From positions 2,007,001-2,071,000 of the forward strand of contig NZ_CP085344.1 in the NCBI RefSeq assembly GCF_020618415.1: a stretch of DNA of 64,000 bases, given 5' to 3'. Position numbers and translations under genes: made by a program. Numbering within the stretch: the first letter of the stretch is position 1; every line of letters starts with the position of its first letter. Shown piece after piece: positions 55,724 to 64,000 of the stretch. The notes below the pieces were generated by a model. That model saw only the letters and a program-made list of their open reading frames with translations. It had not been told where the DNA came from and searched no databases. The stretch comes from Cupriavidus sp. MP-37. GTDB taxonomy: Bacteria; Pseudomonadota; Gammaproteobacteria; Burkholderiales; Burkholderiaceae.

Positions 55724-56321
55724 TTGACTAACCTCCGGCGGAAAATCCGATGCTCTCTGCCGACTTGGTCCTGCCACGCCGCAGGGGCTTCTGTCCCCCA
55801 TGGTTAATATGGACGTTCCCACGGCAGGGAAGGTCAAGCATTTTTCCGGCCGCGGGCCGACCTATGGTTCGCAAGCCGCCGCGCGAGACGGTTAGTGCTC
55901 GCCCCCTACAGTTCGTCCAGCGACTAGTTACCCGCACCCGGGCGCAGCCGCACCACCAGCATCGCCGCCCACTGGATATGCGGCCAGGCCAGCGAATAGA
56001 CGAATGTCTGGATCAGGGGTCCCCTTGATTTCGCCGCAATTTACCGGGGTAGCCACCCGTAGCAGCCATGCGGGTTCCAGGGTGATGCCCACCCTAAAAC
56101 CCTAGTCAAATCAGTCACTTGCTGACTGGTCCTTTTCCCCTTGGTTTTGGAACGTTGACCGCCCCCGCCGCGCGGCCAAGCGCGCCCTGTGGCTGGAAGC
56201 CATTGTTTCCGCAAGATAACTAGATTTATCCGTCTTTGGTTTTCCCAAGCAACACATAAATGGCTTTTCTAACGTTAGGTATGTGCGTAAGATAGGCTGA
56301 AATGCGCCTCCGGAAACTGCC
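55724..56321. other. Region without a complete gene
   Basis: About 600 bp. On the minus strand near 55925-56030 a frame spells GPLIQTFVYSLAWPHIQW then AAMLVVRLRPGAGN and a stop, which looks like the C-terminal end of a lost membrane-protein gene, not identified. The promoter for the KfrA-like gene should lie in the AT-richer part around 56200-56310. Confidence 0.35.
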
Positions 56322-57260
56322 ATGCCCCGCCTCGCCGCCACCCCCGACCAGATCCGCGCCACCGTGCTGGCCATGCTCACCGAGGCCGGCGACGCGGCGC
56401 CGCCCACGGCCGCACGCTTTCGCCGCGTGGTGTCGGTGCGCAAGCTGCGTGACCGCCTGGGCGGCGGTGACCCTGCAACGCTGTCGCGTACGCTCAACGC
56501 GATCGAGGCCGAGGTGGTGCGCTCGGGCCTGGCCGACCTCGCCCTGCCCGAGATTCCGGTCGAGATCGCCGAAGCGATGCGCGCGCTGTGGCAGGCCGCG
56601 GTCGCGGTGCAGCTCGACGACGTGGTGCGCCTGAAGCGCGAGGCGCAAGCCACAGCCGACACCGCCGAGGCCGCCCGCGCCGAGGCCGAACTGCGGGTCG
56701 AGCTGCTGCGGGCCGAACTGAGCGAGGTGCGCGGCCAGCTCGCCGCGCGCGACACCGCGCTGGCCGTAGCGTGCGCCGCCCAGGCGGCGGCGTGCGCGCG
56801 CGCCGATGAGCAAGCCGCACGCCGGGGCGAGCTCGAGGCGGCGCTGGCGACCGCCCAGGAGCGCGCCACGGCGGGCGAGCGCACCCACACCGAGGCGATC
56901 GCCACCACCCAGGCGCGCTACGAGGCGCTGTCGAAGCAGCTCCTGCAGGAAACCGCGCACCAGCGCGACGCGGTGCGGGCCGAGCGCGCGCAACTGGCCT
57001 CCCAACTCAAATTCGCCGAGCGGCGCATCGCCGCGCTGGAAGACGAGCGCGCACGACTCGACGCCGACCTGGCCAGCGAGCGGGCCGCGCGCCAGACCGC
57101 CGCGGGCGAGGCGAGCGCACTCAAGGCCGTCACCGCCAGCCAGCGCGCCCAGCTCGACGAGCTGCTGCGTGCGACCCTGGCCGCGGCGCCACCAGCGGCC
57201 AAGACGCGCGTGCCCAGATCGACGGGCAAGGCGGCCGCCAAGCGGACCGCCCAGTCATGA
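56322..57260 (+). CDS. KfrA-like DNA-binding coiled-coil protein
   Basis: This 312-residue protein has an N-terminal helix-turn-helix domain (about residues 1-75: TPDQIRATVLAMLTEAGD, VSVRKLRDRLGGGDPATLSR) like KfrA of plasmids. A very long Ala/Glu/Arg-rich coiled coil (about 90-285) and a basic tail (STGKAAAKRTAQS) follow. It overlaps the downstream recombinase start by 4 bp, so the two work together; it may bind and organise the recombination site. Plasmid partition accessory role is the alternative. Confidence 0.82.
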   Translation: MPRLAATPDQIRATVLAMLTEAGDAAPPTAARFRRVVSVRKLRDRLGGGDPATLSRTLNAIEAEVVRSGLADLALPEIPVEIAEAMRALWQAAVAVQLDDVVRLKREAQATADTAEAARAEAELRVELLRAELSEVRGQLAARDTALAVACAAQAAACARADEQAARRGELEAALATAQERATAGERTHTEAIATTQARYEALSKQLLQETAHQRDAVRAERAQLASQLKFAERRIAALEDERARLDADLASERAARQTAAGEASALKAVTASQRAQLDELLRATLAAAPPAAKTRVPRSTGKAAAKRTAQS

Positions 57261-58762
57261 AGCCGGCCGACTGGATCGATACGGGCGCGGTGCCGCCGCG
57301 CCCACTGCCGGCCACCGTCGCGGCGGCCCTCGCCTACCTGGCGGAGGCACTCGGGCACCCGGTCTACGCGCACTGGACGCTGGCGCGCGTCAAGCGCCGC
57401 TATGGCTCGCTGGCCGACGCCAAGGCCGCGCAGCCGACCGTGCTCAAGCTGCTGCTGGCGCACGATGGGGCAGTCGAATACTGGGAGCGCGGGCGCCTGC
57501 GCACGGTGACGGCGGATCTGGCGCCCCGCCCGGAGACGGTCCTCGCGCGGCTGCTGCACACGCACCGGCGCCGCATCCGGTCCACCGCCGCCTTAGCGAG
57601 CGAAGCAACGGTGCCGACCGCCGCGGAAGCGAGGGGAGCTGTCGCGGCGAACCCGTGGCTGGCCGCTTACGGCCCTGCTGACCACGCGTGGCTCACGCGC
57701 GCCGGCCGCTTCGCCCAGCCGCACGCGGCGGCCAACACGCTCGGCGCCGCCGACGATGCACAGGCGCTGGCGCTCTTCCTGCGCGACCGAACCGGGCGCT
57801 CGCCCCACACGTTGCGCGCCTATGGCGCCGAACTGCGCCGCCTGATGCGCTGGTGCGGCGCGCACGAGCTTGGGCCGCTCTCGGACCTCACGCGCCAGCG
57901 GTTGCTCGGCTACCGGCACGCGCTGCAGCACGGGGAGACCGGCAGGGAGGACGCCGCGCCGCCCTTGTCAGAAGCGACCCGCACGCGCGCGCTGGCGGTG
58001 GTGGCAAGCCTCTACGGCTACTGGTACGACACCGGCTACTTGCATGCCAATCCGGCCGCGGGCCTGTCCGCCGGCAGCCGCACCCGGGCCGGCTTCGCGC
58101 CGACGCGGCTGATCCCGCCAGCGCTGCTGGCCGCGTGCGATGCCTGGCTTGAGGCGCCGGAGTTTGCCGCCGCCAACACGACCAACACGCTGGCGGCGCA
58201 GCGGCGGCGCGCGATTTGGGCGCTGTATCGTTACGCCGGCGTGCGCCTGGCGGAACTGGCCTGGTCGACAGAGATCGCACTGCCCCGCCTGGAGGCCGAG
58301 GCGCCCGGGCGGTGGACGCTCTATGTCTGCGGCAAGGGGCGCAAGGCACGGGCCATTCCGCTGCCGGTGCCGTGCGTGACGGTATTGCGCGCCTACCGAC
58401 AAGCACGCGGCCTGCCGTCCGAGCCGCCGGCGCACGAGGCGCTGCCTGTAATCCACGGCAACAAGGGCGAAGCGCTACAGTCGGCAGGCCTGTACCGGGA
58501 GGTCAAGGCGATCTTTGCGGCCGTGGCCGATGGTCTGCAGGCGCGCGAGCCGGCGCAGGCGCTCTTACTGCGCGCGGCCTCCCCGCACTGGCTGCGCCAT
58601 GCCTATGCGCGCACACTGGTGGTCGACCACCAGGTGCCGCTGCCGGCCGCCCAGGCGCTGCTCGGCCACGCCTCGGTGCAGACCACGGCGGCCTATGCCA
58701 GGACCGACCTGACGCAGTTGCGGGCCTTTGTCGATGCCACGTTTGCGGATGATGGGCCGTAG
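57257..58762 (+). CDS. Tyrosine recombinase paired with the KfrA-like gene
   Basis: This 501-residue recombinase has an N-terminal region of about 150 residues, a core-binding domain (NTLGAADDAQALALFLRDRT ... HTLRAYGAELRRLMRW) and a catalytic domain with Arg in RYAGVRLAELAWS, HxxRH in HWLRHAYARTLV and Tyr in TTAAYARTD. It overlaps the KfrA-like gene by 4 bp. It is only distantly similar to the recombinase at 30451. A doxX fragment starts 26 bp downstream, so the element end is probably there. Confidence 0.9.
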   Translation: MKPADWIDTGAVPPRPLPATVAAALAYLAEALGHPVYAHWTLARVKRRYGSLADAKAAQPTVLKLLLAHDGAVEYWERGRLRTVTADLAPRPETVLARLLHTHRRRIRSTAALASEATVPTAAEARGAVAANPWLAAYGPADHAWLTRAGRFAQPHAAANTLGAADDAQALALFLRDRTGRSPHTLRAYGAELRRLMRWCGAHELGPLSDLTRQRLLGYRHALQHGETGREDAAPPLSEATRTRALAVVASLYGYWYDTGYLHANPAAGLSAGSRTRAGFAPTRLIPPALLAACDAWLEAPEFAAANTTNTLAAQRRRAIWALYRYAGVRLAELAWSTEIALPRLEAEAPGRWTLYVCGKGRKARAIPLPVPCVTVLRAYRQARGLPSEPPAHEALPVIHGNKGEALQSAGLYREVKAIFAAVADGLQAREPAQALLLRAASPHWLRHAYARTLVVDHQVPLPAAQALLGHASVQTTAAYARTDLTQLRAFVDATFADDGP

Positions 58763-58787
58763 CGACAGCGCGCGTTGCCTTGTCGCA

Positions 58788-58971
58788 TCGCCACGGCGCG
58801 GGTCGCCAGTCCCAGCAACAGCAAAGCTGGGGCGGTCAGCTCGATTGACACCGCCAGGCAGGCCGCAGACTCCGAGGGCACCAGCGGCACCCGGTAGTCC
58901 TCGCGGAACAGGTCGAGGGCGGCATTCCAATTGGCCAGCTTGGCGATCGCCGAGTTCCAGAAGGTTGGCTT
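58788..58971 (-). pseudogene. DoxX-family gene fragment
   Basis: About 61 codons on the minus strand (FWNSAIAKLANWNAALDLFR, YRVPLVPSESAACLAVSIEL, LLLLGLATRAVA) match the middle of DoxX-family membrane proteins. Both ends are lost; the 3' side abuts the KfrA/recombinase element. This is the likely insertion or rearrangement boundary. Confidence 0.7.
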
Positions 58972-59144
58972 TTTCTCAGCCCGCACAGCACGACAGTTGC
59001 GTGACATCCTTGGCAGCCCTACATGTCCATGCCGTCCATCGATCCTGCCGCGAATGGAAGGTAGTCGCAAAAAGTCCGCCACATTTGGGCCAAATCGCTG
59101 ACTTTGAAATGGTCGACGAACAAAGCTTCGCGCCTGACAGGGGC

Positions 59145-61070
59145 TCACACCCTCGCGGTACGTTGCGATCGCAAGTTATAGGTCACGCTGGCAACGATGA
59201 TGAGGAGAATAGCCACTTGCGCGGCAATGGTTTGCACAGAGGGGTAAACGCCCAAGACATCGATACGCGGCATAGAGAGCGGCGTCACTTGCAACAGGCC
59301 AACTTTCTGCAGTGCCGCCACGCCCTTGCCAATCAGGACCACGGCAAGCACGCCAACCAAGGCGGAGCTGAACGCGAAAAATTGTCGAATCGGCAAACGC
59401 GCCGTCGATCGCAGGAGCAGAAACGCAATCACTGCCAGCACAGCAATACCGCAACCGAGTCCCGCGAGCATGTAGGCACCGTTGCCATCGGACCACAGGG
59501 CCGCGTAGAAGAGCACGGTCTCAAATACTTCCCGGTAGACCGTGACGAACGATAGCAGGAAGAGCATAAACGCCGATTTCCTGTTCAATGCCGACGACAG
59601 CTTTTCCTTCACGTACGATTGCCAGCGTCCCGCCAGACTCTTCTGGTGCATCCACATGCCGACGCCGAGTAGGACGACCGCCGCGAAGACCGCGGAGAAG
59701 CCTTCGGTCATTTCGCGACTAGCGCCGCTCAGATCAACGACGTAGGTAGCTACCGCCCACGTCAATCCACCGGCTCCCAGCGCAGTGACCCAACCCGCGT
59801 GAACGTAGGGAAGGACGTCAGTGCGATTGGCCTTCTTGAGGAACGCCAGCATGGCTACGACTACCAACAGCGCTTCAAGCCCTTCACGAAGCAGGATCGT
59901 AAAGGCGCCAAGGAAGGTCGAGAATGCGTCATTGGCGCCTGCGAGCGCTTCCTGCGCCTCGTCCAGCCTTGACTGCAGTTGCGCTGCGATGTCATGCGCG
60001 CGCTCTGCCTGGCCATTCGCGACGGCATTTCGATAGAGTCCCATCGTCTTCTCGATGTCCAGGAAGAGAGCCTGGTTCTTGGCAGCCAACGCAGGCTCAA
60101 CTGGTTCGAACCCATCAAGATATGCGGACAAAGCCAGTTGCGATGCGGCCCGCGTGTCTCCCTTGTCAAGCGCAGTGACACTTTCCTTCAGCTTTTCCTT
60201 GGCGATTGAGAGACTATCGGTGGTCGATGCGGCCAGTACGTCCGGTGAGCTTCGCAGGTATGCAAGACCATCACGAGAGGTCTGTGCACCCACGAATTTA
60301 GCAAGTGCCGCCTCCGAGGTCTGGCTAAGCTTGTCGAGCGTGGGAACCGCCGCGCGCAGCCCCGGTTCAGCAGTCCAAAGCTTGGCGCCCGCCTGGCGGT
60401 CAGTATCTGAATAAGACAGCGTCGAAGCAAAATAGGCCAGAGCCCATCGGTCGTCTTCGGAGAGATGGGCAAAGCCCGGCATCGATGTTCCCTCCACGCC
60501 GCGCGTGATGATCTGTTGCAAGGCAAAGACGCTGCGTTCCTGCGCGCGCGCGTGGTCGGCCAGCGCAATCGGGGGCGGGTTGAGTTTCGCTGCGAGGGGG
60601 CCGTCCGCGTTACCGGATACGCCGTGGCAGGACGCACAATGGCTTTGATAGAGCTTCGCCCCGTTCTGCAAATCAGGCGCCTTGCTTGGTGCCATAGGAA
60701 CCGGATAGGCTGTGAGGACGCCGCTGGCCAACTTCCGAGCCAGTTCGGCGACAGTTTCTGGCGAGGCCTTCGCTGCGATGGACAAACGCAATGCGCCAGC
60801 TTCCTTGCCTAGTTGTTCGGAGGCGGGTCCTGGCGGCAATTCGCCTAGCTGTCGCGCGACCGTCTGCGCGAACTCTTGCATCTCGGCATATTCAGCCTCA
60901 TTGGTGATGCGGCCATCGTTGACTGAACCGCCATAGTCAACGGCAAGGTAGTCCAGCAATTGCCAGACTTGCTTGGCCTTGTCTTGCGTGGATAGAGGCT
61001 CGGCCAAAGCCGTCGAGACGGATAGCGCCAAGGAGACTAGAACGAGGGAGAGGATGCGCAGGGCTTGCAT
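59145..61070 (-). CDS. pbrT: Cytochrome c/FTR1-type permease (PbrT-like)
   Basis: This 641-residue protein has a signal peptide (ILSLVLVSLALSVSTALA), a periplasmic domain with a heme-binding CASCH (about residues 145-149), and a C-terminal FTR1 iron-permease domain with two REXXE motifs (REGLE near 395, REVFE near 512) and seven helices. PbrT of C. metallidurans, a Pb(II)-uptake protein with this architecture and length, is the closest known match. An iron permease is the alternative. ATG 61070 begins the signal peptide. Confidence 0.85.
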   Translation of the reverse strand: MQALRILSLVLVSLALSVSTALAEPLSTQDKAKQVWQLLDYLAVDYGGSVNDGRITNEAEYAEMQEFAQTVARQLGELPPGPASEQLGKEAGALRLSIAAKASPETVAELARKLASGVLTAYPVPMAPSKAPDLQNGAKLYQSHCASCHGVSGNADGPLAAKLNPPPIALADHARAQERSVFALQQIITRGVEGTSMPGFAHLSEDDRWALAYFASTLSYSDTDRQAGAKLWTAEPGLRAAVPTLDKLSQTSEAALAKFVGAQTSRDGLAYLRSSPDVLAASTTDSLSIAKEKLKESVTALDKGDTRAASQLALSAYLDGFEPVEPALAAKNQALFLDIEKTMGLYRNAVANGQAERAHDIAAQLQSRLDEAQEALAGANDAFSTFLGAFTILLREGLEALLVVVAMLAFLKKANRTDVLPYVHAGWVTALGAGGLTWAVATYVVDLSGASREMTEGFSAVFAAVVLLGVGMWMHQKSLAGRWQSYVKEKLSSALNRKSAFMLFLLSFVTVYREVFETVLFYAALWSDGNGAYMLAGLGCGIAVLAVIAFLLLRSTARLPIRQFFAFSSALVGVLAVVLIGKGVAALQKVGLLQVTPLSMPRIDVLGVYPSVQTIAAQVAILLIIVASVTYNLRSQRTARV

Positions 61071-61112
61071 GAGGAACACGCCGGGCGGGCGGCAGTTTTC
61101 GCGGACAAATGC

Positions 61113-61132
61113 GAATGATTGTAATTCATATC
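61113..61132 (-). promoter_or_regulatory. Possible Fur-like box upstream of the permease
   Basis: GAATGATTGTAATTCATATC is AT-rich, contains ATGA-N7-TCAT symmetry and resembles a Fur site. It lies 43 bp upstream of the permease ATG. Resemblance is partial, so this is a weak call. Confidence 0.3.
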
Positions 61133-61180
61133 GTTTGCGCGAGCGACCCATCTTGGTGATGGAAGTATGGGGAATCGCGC

Positions 61181-61211
61181 TTGACTCTATAGCCGCTAGA
61201 GGGCGTAGAAA
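61181..61211 (+). promoter_or_regulatory. MerR/PbrR-type promoter with 19-bp spacer
   Basis: TTGACT (-35, 61181-61186) and TAGAAA (-10, 61206-61211) are separated by 19 bp, with the inverted repeat CTCTA-N7-TAGAG (61185-61201) in the spacer. This is the layout of MerR-family promoters and closely resembles the pbrA promoter as I remember it. It points to the PAP2 gene 276 bp downstream. No merR-type gene is present in the window. Confidence 0.8.
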
Positions 61212-61487
61212 TAACAACGTTAGTCAATACTGGCGACCTACTTTGAGTCAGCGCAACACAAACCGATGGGGACTTCCGGCGGATTGCTCGTATGGGGTCG
61301 AGCCAAGTGCAGCCGCGTGCAAGATGCGGGAGGGTGCAATGCGCTTACGTGAGGTGCGCACAACTTCGGGCGACCCTCCGCCTCGGCTTTCAGGCGTTCG
61401 CACGATTGCGAACAATAGAACCCAACGCTCCCATATCGCGAGTCCTTACCGTATGGTGGGATGCGAGGGGCGGAGGATGGTGATCCG

Positions 61488-62060
61488 ATGAGTTGGGCAC
61501 TTGTTCTCTACGACTGGAGCGGCTGGAATCGAGAGATCTTCCTACTGGTCAATGAAGGCACGCCGGCAATGTTCTTGCCTTTGGCCAAGCTGTTTAGCTA
61601 CCTATTGGGCAACTATTGGACCGCGCCTGTTGTCATGGGAGGCTTTTGGGTCTGGTCAAGAACAACCTCGGATGTAGATCGTTCGTTGGAGCTACAGGCT
61701 CACTTGGCACGATTTGTAGTCGCATTCGGTATGGCATTTGCTGTAGTTGGAGCATCAAAGTTTCTCTTCGATTTCCCGCGGCCGGCTGCCGTGTTCGGTC
61801 ACCTGTGGCATTCAATCGGTTCAATTGAGACGCACTACAGTCTTCCGAGTGGACATTCCACGTACGCCGCTCTGGTTGCTGGTGGGTTATGGCCAATGGT
61901 CCGCGCCCACTGGCGACCGGCTCTACTTACCTATGTCGCGCTAGTCGGCTGGTCACGTTTGGCCACAGGGATGCACTTCCCGGCGGACGTCTTGGCGGGC
62001 TGGTTAGTAGCGCTCGGCAGTTTGGCTCTTTCGAGCCGGTTATTGAAGGGGGCTGCTTAA
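61488..62060 (+). CDS. PAP2-family phosphatase (PbrB-like)
   Basis: This 190-residue membrane phosphatase has the three PAP2 motifs: KFLFDFPRP, HYSLPSGHSTYAALVAGG and SRLATGMHFPADVLAG. In pbr operons the PAP2 enzyme PbrB, an undecaprenyl-pyrophosphate phosphatase, supplies phosphate to trap exported Pb. The upstream PbrR-type promoter supports that. ATG 61488 is preferred to 61461 because it has GGAGG at a workable distance and begins the domain. Confidence 0.82.
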   Translation: MSWALVLYDWSGWNREIFLLVNEGTPAMFLPLAKLFSYLLGNYWTAPVVMGGFWVWSRTTSDVDRSLELQAHLARFVVAFGMAFAVVGASKFLFDFPRPAAVFGHLWHSIGSIETHYSLPSGHSTYAALVAGGLWPMVRAHWRPALLTYVALVGWSRLATGMHFPADVLAGWLVALGSLALSSRLLKGAA

Positions 62061-62106
62061 CGTACCAAGGATCGTCGTGCCGGGGTAACAGGCGAGGAGT
62101 GCAACC

Positions 62107-62586
62107 ATGCCATGGAGTCTGCAACAACGTCGCATCGTACGCGATTCGATGCTTGCCTGCTTAGTTTGCGCGGTAGTTCTTGGCGCGGGTTATATCTGGC
62201 TTCCCCCCGCTCTGTTCGGCCTCGATGGACAGCTTGGTATTGGCGACCGTGTCGCGTTTGCGCTCAAGGCCGATCTCCCTGTTTTCCTATGGTTAGCAGA
62301 TTGCGTGAGAGCCGTAAGCAAGGGACGCTTTTTATCGCAAGCCGATATCCAGGGCTCGGCGTTTTCGCGTCCTAGTCCCGCTATTGAGCTGCGCGTGGCG
62401 GTGCTACAGAACTCGCTCGAACAGACCGTACTGGCGGTAGGCGCGCATTTGATTCTTGCGACAGTGCTGTATGGCGCCGAACTTAGGCTGATGCCGATTC
62501 TGGTGAGCTTGTATCTGCTCGGTCGTATCACGTTCGCGGTTGGCTATGCGCGGCATCCTACCGGTCGGCTTTTGGGATGGCGATGA
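62107..62586 (+). CDS. MAPEG-family membrane protein
   Basis: This 159-residue protein has about four helices and MAPEG-like segments (IELRVAVLQNSLEQTVLAVGAH and LLGRITFAVGYARHPTGRLLG). Family members are often glutathione-dependent, but bacterial roles vary. GGCGAGGAGTGCAACC precedes the ATG. It lies 46 bp after the PAP2 gene, so they probably share a transcript. Confidence 0.8.
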   Translation: MPWSLQQRRIVRDSMLACLVCAVVLGAGYIWLPPALFGLDGQLGIGDRVAFALKADLPVFLWLADCVRAVSKGRFLSQADIQGSAFSRPSPAIELRVAVLQNSLEQTVLAVGAHLILATVLYGAELRLMPILVSLYLLGRITFAVGYARHPTGRLLGWR

Positions 62587-62723
62587 CTGGGATTTCGACC
62601 GTTGTGGTGCCTACACGCTTGCGGTGGCTCTCATTCTCTCGGGGCGCTGAAGGAGGGGGGCCGTTTCATCGGACAGATCAGGCCCCTGCCTCGCGTTCGA
62701 CCGTGGCATGCATGCCGTAACGG

Positions 62724-62915
62724 ATTTGGTAGACGGTATTGCACCTCCAGCCGGCGGTTCATCAGGTCAAAGTCGAGTCGTTCTATCCCCTCCACCTTGC
62801 CCAGGCGCTTGCGAATCAGGGCTTCCTCGGTGGGGCAGTCCATGTTGGTGATCAGGAACTGCGTGGTGTTGCCCGTGGCTGCAGGGACGAGCGAGATGGC
62901 AGTGCCGCAGGGACC
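62724..62915 (-). pseudogene. HMA-domain fragment of a CadA/PbrA-type P-type ATPase
   Basis: About 60 codons on the minus strand include TTQFLITNMDCPTEEALIRK and VEGIERLDFDLMNRRLEVQY, a heavy-metal-associated domain in which the usual MxCxxC appears as NMDCPTE. An in-frame stop lies just upstream and the sequence diverges after RLPN, so neither end is intact. It is probably a relic of a pbrA or cadA gene. Confidence 0.75.
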
Positions 62916-63079
62916 TCAGCCGGCCTCGATGGAATGAACCCAGCATTGCACCATGTCAGACAAAGTGGATGATGCTTCTATGCCTTGAAGGGTCACATCG
63001 CGTGAGTGAACATGAATTACCTACAGAGCGGGGCCAAGCATCTCCGCGCAGCCTGCTGCGACCTCCCATGAAGGTTTCC

Positions 63080-63241
63080 TACTTGCTGCTGGCGTCCAGC
63101 GCTTTCATGACGTCTTCAGTGATGTCAATGCGCGGATTCACATAGACTGCCTGTATGACAAGGTCGTACCCGCGCTGCTCGGCAAGCTGGCGAATCGCCT
63201 GCTGGGCGCGCTCTTGCACCCGTGCCAGTTTGAATCGCCCC
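63080..63241 (-). pseudogene. C-terminal fragment of an OmpH/Skp-type chaperone gene
   Basis: The minus strand reads FKLARVQERAQQAIRQLAEQ, RGYDLVIQAVYVNPRIDITE, DVMKALDASSK and stop, which matches the C-terminus of Skp/OmpH periplasmic chaperones. The 5' part is missing where the IS3-family element begins. Confidence 0.7.
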
Positions 63242-63263
63242 GGTTTTCGCGGAGGCTGTTTGG

Positions 63264-64000
<737 letters not shown>

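Noticed and set aside
61212..61487. Hidden pbrR remnant between the MerR-type promoter and the PAP2 gene
   Set aside because: Neither strand shows a MerR helix-turn-helix or the metal-binding Cys pattern.

Overview
The window reads as high-GC betaproteobacterial DNA, most likely Cupriavidus. The czc genes follow the order and approximate protein sizes remembered for C. metallidurans (N, I, C, B, A, D, R, S, E). The left part carries Burkholderiales-style core genes such as a Bug/TctC binding protein, an Mnh antiporter and TorF- and OmpC-type porins. No database was searched, so the genus is an inference.

Positions 1-27100 look like ordinary chromosome. They hold the end of a lipid-modifying cassette (fatty-acyl-AMP ligase, ACP, P450, SDR), an MscS-type channel, purT, a beta-oxidation-like operon facing an IclR regulator, the six-gene mnhACDEFG antiporter operon with an A-B fusion, and scattered housekeeping or unknown genes ending in a glycosyltransferase. 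A chromosome-dimer resolution site (dif) lies at 29432-29459, so this is the replication terminus of a replicon. An ISNCY-type element sits to its left.

From about 29.5 kb to the right edge the DNA is accessory. It is a mosaic of metal-resistance genes and mobile-element pieces: a 576-residue tyrosine recombinase with a candidate core site beside it; a copRS two-component system facing a copA gene reduced to its Tat leader; a Cys-rich copper-binding protein; an oxidoreductase cut by a Tn3-family inverted repeat; an in-frame chimera of a metal P-type ATPase N-terminus and a recombinase catalytic domain; a full czcNICBADRSE set interrupted by an IS3-family element between czcN and czcI; a metal-linked porin and small secreted proteins; an orphan flgB; an mgtC gene; a PIN-like gene cut by a second copy of the same Tn3 repeat; a KfrA-like and recombinase gene pair; a pbrT-type permease with a MerR-type operator but no local regulator; and remnants of doxX, cadA/pbrA and skp next to a second IS3-family element.

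The most striking structure is regulatory. At least seven promoters (copA leader, the 39002 gene, the porin, the 41267 repeat protein, czcE, czcI and mgtC) share direct repeats of the type GTAAT-N6-GTAAT, an 11-bp period. A -10-like hexamer starts 37 or 38 bp from the first repeat, and the start codon lies 40-60 bp further on. This fits binding by OmpR-family regulators such as CzcR and CopR, both encoded here. It would link genes on both strands over 20 kb into one metal-responsive regulon: periplasmic metal-binding proteins (CzcE), RND efflux (CzcCBA), CDF efflux (CzcD), a porin and several unknown small secreted proteins.
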